Shown here one piece after another: positions 53,043 through 64,000 of a DNA stretch of 64,000 bases (the first letter of the stretch is position 1; the number at the start of each line of letters is the position of its first letter). The stretch comes from Rotaria sordida (taxonomy: Eukaryota > Rotifera > Eurotatoria > Philodinida > Philodinidae): assembly GCA_905250125.1 (NCBI GenBank), contig CAJNOL010001173.1:1-64000 (forward strand), in the 5' to 3' direction. The notes under the pieces were generated by a model. It did not search any database and was not told where the DNA came from. It saw nothing but the letters and a program-made list of their open reading frames with translations. The position numbers and the translations under genes are program-made.

Positions 53043-53679
53043 ACATAGCTAAGAAGTTATCAAAAGACAGTTTTGACATATCATTGAAGTTTTCACTTTT
53101 TTTCCCTGTGGAAAAACATCATCGTCTATATGACAGATCATGACGAGAAACCTACTAGATTGCTACAGGCAAATCAAAATGGAATCGATTTTGTCGCACA
53201 TATATTTCAATATTCATTGTCAATTTTATTTCACAAAAGCACTGTAATAATGAAACAAAAATCTTCTGTAGTGAATCAAAGATCGGTGTGACTAATCGAA
53301 ATGTTGATTGGATTCTTAAAATGAACTTCTATTGGTCTGACCAATACCGGTTGCAATACTGACACATTTTTTTTTTGAAATCACATCGCTGACGATCGAT
53401 ATATTAAAACAAGTCAGATAAATATTTTGATATTACTTTTGTTGCATAGGACGAAAACAAATTCGAGAAGATAAATCATATTCAAAATAGTACAAAACAT
53501 AAAGATAGATATAATAATTTTTTATTTCTTTACAATGTGCACAAGCAATCATCATACATATGAAAACAGTGAAAATAATACTTATATATATATATATATA
53601 TACGCACAAACAAAAACAAACGAAAAACTTTTTTCTTTTTTCTATTAAAAAAATATAAAACTTATTTATCGATTCTTTT
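53043..53679. other. 3' flank of the Pellino gene
   Basis: AT-rich spacer with an AT microsatellite at about 53583-53602 and a T-rich tract; it would hold the Pellino 3' untranslated region. Confidence 0.45.
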
Positions 53680-56600
53680 TCACTGTCTATGAATGGAATC
53701 TTGAAAAATTAAACGAACAAATGGTTTTGTTTCTGATAAAGATATTGAACAAAATGGACATATTGATTTTAAACCTTTAGTACCTAAAAACAAAAAAAAA
53801 AAAATTAAGTATGATTATTTATCTTTCTCTTACCATATGGTACTTTTATTTTTGACCAATATAATGCTGTTGATTGTGATGTCATATGTCCACATGGATG
53901 AAAAGCATATGATGTTGTTAATTCATTATCTGTATTTGGTATAACATAAAATGCTGGTTCAATACCAGGTATAATTGGAATAAGTGGACCAATTGTTCGA
54001 CAAAGAGGACATTCACGTAATTCATTATTATCATTTTTAACACCCCATTTATGATTTCCATGAACATGTCCACATAAAACATAAACAAATGCATTTGGAG
54101 AATATGATGATGATGATGACGATGCCGATGAAAATGGATGTGTTTTTATTATTAATGTATTTAATCCAACAGGACATTGTGGTTTTTTAGAATTTAATTG
54201 ATCTAATTCAAGTTCAAGTAAACGACGAGTCTAAAAAAAACCTTTTTTTGTTTTGTTCATTCATTTAAAGAAAAAAAAACAATTATTTACCGGTGTATAT
54301 TTAAGACCTTCAATTGATCTCCATAGAAGAGTTGCTCCACATAAATCAATAAGACTACCATCTTTAAGAATATTATCTGTATTTGAAGGAGGCTAAATAT
54401 AAAAATTTTATTTGAATCTTTCTTTTTTTTTTCATTTATTTACTGTTGATTGATAATTAAATTTTAATCGTCCTTCACCTAAATCAAAAACACTTCCACC
54501 AACTGATACTTCTTTCCATTTAGTTGCTTTTGAATTTGTATTAAATTGATCACCATCAAGATGCATAACTAAAATACCATTTGTTGTTACACCATCCATT
54601 TCATTACGATCATTTTTCCATTTTATTGATTTTTCCTATTAATTAAAAAATTTTTATAAATAAAAATTGTTTTTCTTTTTTTTTTTTTGCGTTATACTCC
54701 AAGAAAAATATTTTTTGATGCATCAAAACCAGCAGCAAATATTCGAGTTGTATATGGTGGATGACGTGAAACAACAATACGACATGCATAACGTGAAATA
54801 GTTGATTGTGGTACAGTTAAATCATCAAATGTTTTTGCTCCAGGAACAGTATCCATAACAATACAATCAATTTGATTTTCTGATGATCGACCAATCTAGA
54901 AGAAAAGAATTTTTTTTCATTTCGAAATAAAAAATAAAAAAAAGATTTTATACTTGAAACATATCTGAATCCTCATCATGTGCATATTGTACAACAACTG
55001 TTTGATTTCTTGATAATGTATATGAAATTGAATGAAAATCAGCTTGAGTTAATTTCTAAAGAAATATCAAAGGCATATATTACAGTCATCTATAGAATAA
55101 TTCATAATATATCCAAAAATGTACAGGTAAGTTGAATCTCAAATTCGCTTCTCTGAGTGTGCGTCAGAGATGTCCATGGTGGTGCTGCGGTGGCGGTAGG
55201 TTTTTAAAAAACCGTCGCGGTAGTGGTAGCATTTTTTTTGGAGGACATTGAAAAACTGCCTGAATTTAGTAGAATTTCAAGGTTTACAAATGAAACATCC
55301 CGAGACTGAGTGAATCTGATGGACTACTATCGGAATTTTAAAAGAAGACACCTGGAGAGAAAGCTTATAACTTTCGAACGAAAAGTCATAGCGACCTGCG
55401 ATTTTCAGCAATCGATAGAAGATTATAGGGGGCACATTTTTATGTAAAAATCAAGGTTTAAGTAATCGGTGATTGTGGAATCACTGAAAGAGTAGGCTCG
55501 TTATTTGGTGAAATCTTACCAGAACAAGCTGAAACTTTCAGCATATATAATTCCACTGTACCTCAATCTTCGCTGAAAATATCATCGTTAAATCTTGTAA
55601 TGATAAGGAATGGTGAGCCAATCATCATCTGGTCTTACATAAGACTCTCATTCAATCAAAATATTAGGAAATGGCCTCAACTTTTGGCTGAATAAATACC
55701 ATAATCTAGACTTCATATCTATGCAATTATATCATAGTTTGATTAAATCAACGAGAAGAGACGGTGAAAATATTACTAAATTCTGCATTTCTCTTAAGAA
55801 AGTTGGAAAGATTTGTTTTTAAATACTTACTGTATGAAAATCATTTCTTCGTCGAACTTTGGCTATTTCCATACATTTTTACGATCAAAGTGTGATGCTA
55901 TTGCATAGATATGAAGTCTAGCTTATGGTATTTATTCAGCCAAAAGTTGAGACCATTTCCTAATATTTTGATTGAATAAGTGCCTTATGTAAGACCAGAT
56001 GATGATTGGCTTACCATTCCTCGTCATTACAAGATTTATCGATGATATTTTCAGCGAAGATTGGGGTACAGTGGGGCTATATATGCTGAAAGTTTCAGCT
56101 TGTTCTGCTGAGATTTTACCAAATAATTAGCCTATTCTTTCAGTGATTGCATAATCACTGATTATTTAAACCTTGATTTTTATATAAAAATGTGCCCCCT
56201 ATAATCTTCTATCGATTGCTGAAAACCGCAGGTCGCTATGACTTTTTGTTCGAAAGTTATAAGTTTTTTTTTCCAGGTGCCTTCTTTTAAAATTCCGATA
56301 GTAGTACCAATATTTCTGGTCAACTATAGTCTATCTAATGGTATAAATAACTTTCCTACTAGAACTTTCAAAAATTTATATTTGACAAAATTAAACTGTT
56401 CGACCGATATATCAAATATATTATCTGAATTCTCAAGCCGAACTATACAATGGTAAAAAATAGTTTTTAAATTACATGTTTAACCTCTGAGAGACAAAAA
56501 AAATAATATTTTTTTCTATAATGTCGTCCAAATGGCTAGTTACGTAAAATGATTAATTTAACTTTTCCAAATTTTAGTTTTCGTGTTTTTGAAAAATTAG

Positions 56601-59370
56601 TATGTTAAACTGTGGTTTTTTCTTAAAAATGCTGTTCCATGTTATACCCAATCATTCGTGAGCAAGGAAGTCACATGTCCATCTATCATGCGAATTTTGA
56701 TTTAGACACTATTTCGAATGAATATGAGAAATATTCGTTGTATGAAAAATAAGCGTATTTCAAGGTTTTTACAGACTTACTCTTTGTTTAATCGTGTATC
56801 ACCTGACACTATTCTAATAGAATTGATGTGAAGTCAATCGCATGAATAACTTATTCAGGTGTTGATTATGACAGTAATATGGTTAAACTTCAGGGAAATC
56901 ATTTTACTATGAAGATGCAGAATGGACTCATTCGTCTTGAATGACATATAAATTACATTTTTTGCAAAATGAATCATTTCGGAGGATGATATAAATGATT
57001 AGATACTTGTAAAGACAGTTATTTTTTTTTGGATTGAAATCAGTTCTTTCATTTCTTAAATCGTGTCAGTATCGCTAGTCTTCATTTTATTTCCTATTGT
57101 TAAGGTTTTGCTCGGATGGAAGGCAGGTTTCAATTTTTTATTGACTGTTAGCTCTAATAAAGTTTTTAGCATGAAGATCGTGTTATTATAAGTTTATATC
57201 GAAAACAAAATAATTTTAGAAAAAAAAACATCGTTTTTCAATCGAAACCATATTCATTTGATGAGTAACAGAAAGGTCTAGAATAGATTTTTCCAAGCCT
57301 TCGTTTTCGAAATTCGACTAGATTTTTCAATAAAAAGTTGAAGTCCGCCTCAGATCATGTCAGAATTTCGATTTCAAAGTTCTCGCTGAGTTTAGCTGAA
57401 TATTTCTGGATAGGATATCGTAGAAAAGTTGCAACTTGTCTAATGAACTAATCTTCTAGAAAAGTTTGAAGTCGAAACTCTAGCGCGACCACAGCTTTTT
57501 GTTGAAAAATGATTCGACACCTGACAAGACTCACTCATTAACCAAGAAATGAAGAAAAGTGACATTTACACAATATTCGAGAATTTTTTTGATCCGATAG
57601 TTTATTACTTCAAATAGATAATTTCTATCCATGAGTTAAAAATAATCCAACATGTAGTAAAGGATTAAACACTAAATATCAACTTGTTTTTTTTTCTAAA
57701 GCAATTAAGAGCTTTCCTCTCCCCAAAAAAAAATGTCAATTTTGTGATTTATAGCTCGTTAGATAGAGCTAAGTGTCTACTTTCGAAATAAAGTTTTTTC
57801 TCAAAATAGGATTTTTGATTTTTACGTTTCTGTGCGTCTCAGATTTTTCCGCTATTTTAAACGCTAGAAAGCTCGACTTGATGTCAAAAATTAGCTCTAC
57901 AACTTAACAGAGTCGGATTTTTCGATTTCTTCATTAATGTTTATAAGAAACTAACTTTTCTGGACCTATCTCCCATTGGTTTTTTCATATTTCATCAGAG
58001 AAATTCTCTAAAAACACAAGCTAAGAGAGAATCGAAAAATCGGGCCCTGTTAAGTTGTAGCGCCACATTTTAAGATCAGCCCGACTTTTCTAGCATATGA
58101 AACAGGGGAGAAATTTGAAACGCACGGAAACCTAAATTTTGACCTATAACCTCATGCTAACTCTTCATAGACTCAATGTATCGAGCTGAAATTTTTACTG
58201 TGAGGTATCTAGCTCGAGATACATCTCCAATGAAAACTTCATCAAGATTAGATGCTTGATGAAAAAAATTTCATTTTAGAGGGGTGAGGGCTCTTAAATC
58301 TAGATTCATAATAAAATCGACATTCTTTTTCAAACATCAAATGCATTTTGATAACAGACTATGTGTATCCATCTGATTATTTACACGAAACCTATTGCTT
58401 TATGATAGTTTCGCAAGCAATATGTGTACAATCAATCCACACTCGGCTCACATTCAATCAATATCGATTACATACGTATGATTACATCATAACGAATATT
58501 CCTCATCTTCTTCTTCTTCTTCTTCATTTTTTTCCTATCACTATGTCTACAAGCAATTGTGAAATCGAAGATGTCCTTGTTCATACTATGCACTAAATTA
58601 TTTCTTTTTTTTTTAATATACTGTTTTTGTTACCTGTACTTCATCTGCATTTTTGCATAAATGTTGTCGTTGTGCTTTGAGACCATTAGCTTGTGTACGT
58701 TGTCTCAATTGAAATTTGCTTTTTCGTCTACCACGATCACCATTAGGAATTTGCCCATTATATCTTAAAAACATAAAAAGATGTTAAGTATTTAAATATA
58801 TAGACATAACAATAAGATTGAATGTCTAAAATATAACATTAATCGTCAAGATATATGTATATATATCGATGTTTATAGCCTTGAAAGTATGTAAATTCAC
58901 ATTTAATTTTTTTTCTTGTATCATAAAAAGATTAAAGAAATATTTCAAGGTTGATTATATTCATTTTGTTTTTTTTTCTTTGATATGTTTACAAAAGTTG
59001 AACTAGAGAGAGAGATAGACCTATGATAAGAAATCCATTATTCATTTTTGTTATCGTGATAAAATAAATACGATTATATCAGCAATATTAATGATTGATA
59101 AATGTTCTTATTAACTTGAATTTTTCTTTTTTGTGTATTGTCAATATTATAAAAATATAAAATACATTTAAAGAAATCGTTCAATATTTGGTACAAGCGC
59201 ACCATCTATCCTCGATTAAAACACTTCAAAAACTTATTAATATTCAAAACGAAATAATCGATGAATATATTTCGGTATGCAATAAAATGTATAACTTACC
59301 CGAGAACAACTAATTCACCATATTTGATTTGCTGTTGTTGTAATTCGTCACTTGTAGTAATGTCCGGCAT
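53680..59370 (-). CDS. Pellino: Pellino-family E3 ubiquitin ligase
   Basis: Eight exons: 59300-59370, 58634-58763, 54954-55055, 54698-54895, 54444-54635, 54291-54392, 53834-54230 and 53680-53783. They join in frame to 431 aa, the usual Pellino length. It adds K63-type ubiquitin chains to IRAK/Pelle kinases in Toll/IL-1 signalling. The N-terminal two-thirds is the FHA-like domain: KYGELVVLGYNGQIPNGDRG, then RRKSKFQLRQR; IGRSSENQIDCIVMDTVPG; and QSTISRYACRIVVSR with the phospho-Thr-binding Arg/Ser. The C-terminal RING-like domain has paired cysteines: QCPVGLNTL, YVLCGHVHGNHKWG, RECPLCRTIGP, FHPCGHMTSQSTALYWSKI and ICPFCSISL. The stop follows DSIHRQ. Intron 2 is 3.6 kb because it holds a 1-kb foldback and a TTAA MITE; the other introns are about 50-75 bp, apart from one of 536 bp after exon 1. 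It diverges from MsrA across a 1-kb spacer. Confidence 0.96.
55161..55260. repeat. Possible hAT-like terminal fragment
   Basis: A locally GC-rich patch inside the Pellino intron begins CAGAGATGTCCATGG at about 55166. It continues with repeated GGTGG/GCGGTGGCGGTAGG, then a TTTTTAAAAAACC palindrome and its reverse-like CGTCGCGGTAGTGG. This style (CAGAGATG end plus GGTGG-rich subterminal repeats) resembles hAT 5' ends. The other end and a duplication were not found, so the call is tentative. Confidence 0.3.
55322..56308. repeat. Large foldback element, about 990 bp, in a Pellino intron
   Basis: Arms of about 415 bp (55322-55740 and 55891-56308) enclose a 150-bp loop. Left blocks TACTATCGGAATTTTAAAAG, GATAGAAGATTATAGGGGGC and AAAATATTAGGAAATGG face their reverse complements in the right arm, such as CTTTTAAAATTCCGATAGTA and GCCCCCTATAATCTTCTATC. 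Mismatches are few, so the transcript would form a long, nearly continuous hairpin. There is no coding capacity. Confidence 0.85.
57709..58293 (-). mobile_element. TTAA-flanked MITE (piggyBac-like), 585 bp, copy B
   Basis: Same family as 43770-44451 but in the opposite orientation, bounded by TTAA at 57705-57708 and 58294-58297 with ends GAGCTTTCCTC and GAGGGGTGAGGGCTC. It is shorter than copy A mainly because about 75 bp near one end are missing. Shared interior blocks include TTATAGCTCGTTAGATAGAG and AATCGAAAAATCGGGCCCTG. It lies in the 3.6-kb Pellino intron. Confidence 0.85.
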
Positions 59371-59597
59371 CGTCTATGATGAGGATGAAGCAGACCAAAA
59401 AAAAAAAAAAAGGAAGGCACTTCTACGGACAGAGAGCAATTCTTAGGTATAGTAGTACTGTGATAGAAGGAGAAAAAAATAGTGGTCGAATGATTCGTTT
59501 TATACGAAGAGAAGAAAGGGACTATATTCTTCGTCCTCTTTTTTTTCCTCTCTGTCTACTGTTGATGCTACTCGACGAGAAAGCGAGCGAGCAAGAG

Positions 59598-59631
<34 letters not shown>

Positions 59632-60382
59632 GTTATACACCATAGATATGCATTCAAAAAGCAAGTAAAGAACAAAAAAAAGTGAAGTCTCTCTTTCGCT
59701 ATCGACGACGACGAAAGAGAAAAAAAAGGGAGAGAATTGTATATGTTTGTCATTCTTTGCATCTAGAAAAGAGAATCTATGTATAAAAGGTGATGAACAT
59801 GTGAAAAAATTTCTCACTATAATCTGTCAAATTGTTTTTTTTGTACAATGATAAATATTGTTTTCATATACATATATAACTATTTCTTTATTCACTTACA
59901 AAAGAAATAAAAAGAATGAATATTCTTTTTTCTAATGAATAATAAAGATAGTTAAACGAATAATGATCGTTCTATTATTGTTGTTGTGATTATTATTATT
60001 AAATAAAGAGATTCACTTAATATGAATAATTAATTTTTATGTTCATTAATTTTCACAATGATAATTTCTATCTATCATCACTATAGATAACAACTACTTT
60101 CTAATAGATATTAATTCGAATTATCTTTATACCTAATCTATGACTAAAGTTGATTGAAAGACAAGCTTGATATGATTAATAAAAGCTTTTCACTTATTAT
60201 TTTGTTTCGCTTGAATAGTTAAGTATAATTATATAGTGTGGGAGTACAAATATTTAATGTATCTTATGTTCTTCATTAGTCATGATGAGGCGTTATTTGT
60301 ATATATATATATATATATAAACATTAATTAGTCTTCGGTCAATATTCATTTTCAACTGGAGAAAAAAAAAATCATTAATAAG
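59371..60382. other. Divergent promoter region of Pellino (-) and MsrA (+)
   Basis: About 1 kb of AT-rich sequence between divergent genes. It has AT microsatellites at about 59600-59627 and 60299-60318; the second lies about 65 bp before the MsrA start and could serve as a TATA region. Low-complexity open frames here are not accepted. Confidence 0.45.
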
Positions 60383-60832
60383 ATGGAAATTGCTACATTT
60401 GCTGGTGGTTGTTTTTGGCATATACAAACAGTTTTTTCAAAAGTTCCTGGTGTAATATCGACTGTTGTTGGTTATTCCGGTGGTTATATTCATAATCCAA
60501 CTTATGAACAAGTTCGTACAGGAACAACTGGTCATGCTGAATCAATTCAAGTAGTATTTAATCCTCATATTGTAACATATGCGAAATTATTAGAGATATT
60601 TTTCTCAAATCATGATTCATCACAAATTAATCAACAAGGTCCTGATATTGGTTCACAATATCGATCAGTCATTTTTTATCATAATATTTATCAATGGCAA
60701 ATAGCAATAAGTTATATTCAACAATTAAGAATGTTTCGAATGCTTCCAATTGTTACTCAAATAGTACCATTTCAAGTATTTTATCCTGCTGAAACTTATC
60801 ATCAATTTTATGAAGCAAAACATCAAAATTGA
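60383..60832 (+). CDS. msrA: Peptide methionine sulfoxide reductase A
   Basis: Intronless frame of 149 aa starting MEIATFAGGCFWHIQ. MsrA reduces the S-epimer of methionine sulfoxide in proteins, using thioredoxin. The GCFW motif with the catalytic Cys is at residues 9-12. It is followed by GVISTVVGYSGG, NPTYEQVRTGTTGHAE, the QGPDIGSQYRSVIF segment and FYPAETYHQFY near the end, all in family order. The usual second Cys of E-V-C-x-G-x-TGHAE is Arg here (EQVRTGTTGHAE), and there is no Cys near the C-terminus. The only Cys in the protein is therefore the catalytic one, and it would have to be recycled without an intramolecular disulfide. No targeting peptide is visible, so a cytosolic location is expected. 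Confidence 0.95.
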   Translation: MEIATFAGGCFWHIQTVFSKVPGVISTVVGYSGGYIHNPTYEQVRTGTTGHAESIQVVFNPHIVTYAKLLEIFFSNHDSSQINQQGPDIGSQYRSVIFYHNIYQWQIAISYIQQLRMFRMLPIVTQIVPFQVFYPAETYHQFYEAKHQN

Positions 60833-61499
60833 AAGTGGTTTTTTTTTTAATTTAATTTATAGTACTAATTTAATTGAATCATAACGAATTGTATCTTAAT
60901 CGAAATATGCAAAAAAAAAAAGTTTATAAAACAACTTTGAAAGTAGTCTTTTTTTTTAGAAGTCTAATTTTTATTGAAATGAAAATCATCTACAATCAGT
61001 ATGTTAAACATAGCGGAAAAAAAAATCTGGGAATTACATACGTTAGGAAGATGAATTTACGAAATTTCGATTTCGTGTTTGCGTACTATAACTTGGAAAA
61101 TGATTAGAAATTAAAGAGTTTTGAATCGATTCAGAGTTCGACACAGTGCTCTACTAATGACCCGTTGATATTAATTGAAATGGAATTATTTCAACGCTAG
61201 ATCTAATTAAAAAAGAATCTGTTGGATTGGTCCACAGACTTGGACCCGATGGTCTTTAATGATAGCTAATCTTACAGCAATCTTCATTGTAATATATCTC
61301 CTTCATACTATGCCTACATGCAGGTGTTACAACCTTCGTCCTCACATATTCTATTTTTCCTTTTATCTCTATCGTTGTTCTTTTCTTTCTTTCTTATCTC
61401 TTTTATTGTGACGACTAGATATGTCTCATCTCTTTGTTTTCTCTGACATCATGTAATCTGGCCACCCACCACTTTTATATATAAGTAGAACGTTTAAAA
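60833..61499. other. Spacer downstream of MsrA
   Basis: A/T-rich 3' flank; the open frame at 60874-61107 has random composition. Nothing else recognised. Confidence 0.4.
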
Positions 61500-61790
61500 A
61501 GTTCTCGAATTGATTTTGTTTAAAAACAACAAAACATATGTTCTTTGTTTCGAAGTAGTATTCCTCAGCTGAAACTCAATTTTATCAATGTTTTGAAAGT
61601 TTTTATGTACCTGATGTAAAGTCATCTTCAGATAGACGGTTCAGACACTGATGTATCACTGAACCTAATGAATTTCGATTATTGTAATGCTTTCCTTTGA
61701 AATGATCTTTAAAAGCTGAGAACAGGAAATAATCACTGGGAGTCAGATCTGATGAATAAGGCCAAGAACAAAGCAATTAGTATTTTACAT
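61500..61790 (-). pseudogene. Mariner transposase relic (C-terminal part)
   Basis: The minus strand reads WPYSSDLTPSDYFLF, then SAFKDHFKGKHYNN, LGSVIHQCLNRLSEDDFTS and, after several stops, VSAEEYYFE. This is the C-terminal third of a mariner-type transposase, whose catalytic region carries PPYSPDLAPSDYHLF with the last Asp of the DDD triad. Stops are frequent after the motif and the N-terminal two-thirds is missing, so it is a dead copy. Confidence 0.75.
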
Positions 61791-62479
61791 CGTGAATAAA
61801 AGAAGAAAGAAACAGCTGAAATCCAATCTCATCATTGTTTTCTAATTTCTGAATAAAGTTCATTTATCAAAATATACCTTCGTTATTGTTACATTCATCG
61901 GCACAAATTCTTTGAGAATGTTGTTTGACTAAAATCACAATTTTGGTTAAAATTGTAAATAAGTTATTGTTCAATCCAATGTTCGATAGTTTTTGTTTGT
62001 AATTTTCTTCCTTTTAATCAAATTGATTATTTCTTTTTGGTCCTTCAATTCTCTGCAGATACATTAAGAGAAACAATTGTTCCAACATATGTTCGATTTC
62101 AATCATTTTCCATTATCAATCAATTTTATATAACTACAAATCTACATCAAAGATTAGTCAATGTGTAATCCGAGAAAAATTTTTGTTCATTTATTAATTT
62201 AGAATTATAAATCATTTTCAACATAACAACTGATCAATCATCTTAAAGGACATTAATTCAATCAATAATTATTCTTGTTCATAGACATGAACTTGATTTT
62301 TAAAATTATTAGACATCATTTATTTTTTGATTAATGAAGACTAACATAAATATAAATAAGAATATGTTATAAACAACTAGCATGTGATATACAACTTTTT
62401 AAAAAGAAAAATTGATCAAATGAAAACTAATTAGCAATATGATATTAGAGATCAAATTATCATTTAAGGTTGAAAATGA
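61791..62479. other. AT-rich spacer
   Basis: May include decayed parts of the mariner copy, but nothing else can be read. Confidence 0.35.
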
Positions 62480-62895
62480 GACTTAATAGTTTTCTTGCTA
62501 GAAAAAGCAAAGTCTCTAAAAAAAGATATTTGGTTCAAAATATTTATTGAAGTCTGAAAAGTTTTAAGAACATGTTTGGTTGATGAAGTTTTTTGAATGC
62601 TTATCGAATTTAAAAGAAAATTTCCATCTACTGAGACAAAGTTGGTCTTATTTTCTGTCTTTTATTGAGTTTTGTGATACTACGATGGAGCATTGTAAAT
62701 TGATAAAAATAAAATTTTCACGTTATCGGTTGAGTTCGATAACGAAATTTTTCTAACGCACTTTGTTTGAGAATCTTTACACAATTTTGTAGTAGAGATT
62801 TTGCTTTTTTGAAACTAGAAAATTATTGAATTCCTCGACGACGAATTGTTGTCACTCCGTACCGAAAACAAAATTAATGAAAAATCCGTTAATTG
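62480..62895. repeat. Degraded relative of the 31838-32776 mariner-type element
   Basis: Blocks resembling that element's inner TIR occur near both ends: TAGAAAAAGCAAAGTCTCT and TGATGAAGTTTTTTGAATGC on the left, and ACAAAATTAATGAAAAATCC with GTTA on the right. The outer GGGTGGGGC end is missing or altered. The similarity is partial, so membership of the same family is a cautious inference. Confidence 0.4.
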
Positions 62896-64000
62896 AGTAT
62901 AATCAAAATTTCAGAGTTCAATCAACTCATTTTGCTTGACTTGAATCAACATACTATCCTTTTGTATTGGTATGGCTGCTCTTTTAAGGATAAGTCATAA
63001 GATTATGAAACTTAATATTTTTATCTGAATAGGATCAATATTAATTATTCTCATCCGTGGATAAAATTTATTTGCCTATTTTACTCTCTAATTTTATCGT
63101 TATTTATAATTCATTCTCGATATAAAATGATGCTTGAATTCTGTACTATGTCGAACTTGTCATCAGGTTTTTTAAGTACAAGCTTTCATCTACCAAATAA
63201 TAAGACACAACTGTTTTTATCATATATACGACAATTAGTTTTGTTTCCAAAAATAAAAAACTCTGAAAAAAACAATACATCATCATAGACTCTTCCTCTC
63301 ATTATCAATAATAATCTAAAGAAAGAATCGAGGGCACATCTAATTAATCTATGTCATACGTAACAATTTAATATTAATGATTGCTTGATTAATAGAACTA
63401 AACAATTGAAATATATATATATAGTTTTACAATCAATATCTTTTTGTCAAACTCAACTATTATTGACTTTTCATCACAATAATAAATATGGATTATATCA
63501 TTTTTCTCATGTTTATTGAGATGAAAAAAAAAACCATGTTATATAAAACACAATTCCAGATTGTTTATGTTATTTTTTACCTTGAACTTCATACGTGCGA
63601 TATATTAAAGATAAACCATAGTAAATTACATTATCGAACTAAATCTCATGTGATAGGAAAAGAAACAACTAATATGAGATTGAGTTACTTAAATAAATGA
63701 CATTGACATGAGAAAAGTTTCTGATAGAAACCAATTTCTTCTTTACAAATGATTTATTCTTATCAACAAGTATATCAACATTATCTCAGCAATATTGAAG
63801 ATTATCTATTGATAGTTAAACTCATGTAAAAAAAAAAGAGAAATTTCTATTATTTTACTTAGAATTATTATAATTATATTTATAATATTTAGCAATTGAA
63901 AATTCAAAAGATGATAAAATGACTTCTGAATGGTAAATATTAAAGTTTGGTACTATTTATATATTCATTTTATAATAAACAAACAACACATGTTAGACAA
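62896..64000. other. AT-rich spacer to the window end
   Basis: No supported gene, RNA or repeat arms. The open frame at 63488-63700 has random AT-rich composition. Confidence 0.4.

Noticed and set aside
59376-59817. Overlapping frames between Pellino and MsrA
   Set aside because: They consist largely of YIYIYI from an AT microsatellite and poly-K tracts.

Overview
This is a eukaryotic, very AT-rich window. Genes are compact, with GT-AG introns mostly of 45-90 bp, and long AT-rich spacers separate them. Small introns, roughly 30% GC, serial 84-bp leucine-rich-repeat exons and a heavy load of short DNA-transposon derivatives suggest a bdelloid rotifer (Rotaria/Adineta-like). That is inference; nothing in the window names the species. 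A 100-base run of N at 47956-48055 marks an assembly join.

Layout. 0.1-5.4 kb: a possible last exon of an off-window gene (+), an essential myosin light chain (-) and a rhodopsin-like peptide GPCR (-). 11-17 kb: a neuronal-calcium-sensor-like EF-hand protein, a fatty acid 2-hydroxylase and an acyl-protein thioesterase, all +. 20-23 kb: tyrosine aminotransferase and an unknown small membrane protein, both +. 23-33 kb: a gene-poor stretch with a leucine-rich-repeat gene relic, a coding-looking orphan exon and nested foldback/mariner-type elements. 33-59 kb: four minus-strand genes, Prickle (PET, three LIM domains, CaaX), 6-phosphofructo-2-kinase/fructose-2,6-bisphosphatase (15 exons), an OTU1/YOD1-type deubiquitinase and Pellino. 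60-64 kb: methionine sulfoxide reductase A (+), a mariner transposase relic and AT-rich spacer.

The genes are ordinary metazoan genes (contractility, GPCR and Ca2+ signalling, sphingolipid hydroxylation, depalmitoylation, tyrosine catabolism, planar polarity, glycolytic control, ubiquitin signalling, oxidative repair). They form no operon or pathway and appear to be independent neighbours.

The most distinctive layer is mobile DNA. I find 17 inverted-repeat (foldback/MITE-like) elements, about 7.9 kb or 12% of the window. Several have readable insertion scars: an 8-bp duplication (hAT-like, 13308-13446), a 10-bp duplication (46617-46898), TA (23326-23686 and 31838-32776) and TTAA (a pair at 43770-44451 and 57709-58293). 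Four large ones lie inside introns of the PFKFB and Pellino genes, where they would give long hairpins in pre-mRNA. hAT and mariner transposase relics are also present. I found no CRISPR array, tRNA, rRNA, LTR element or virus-like element.
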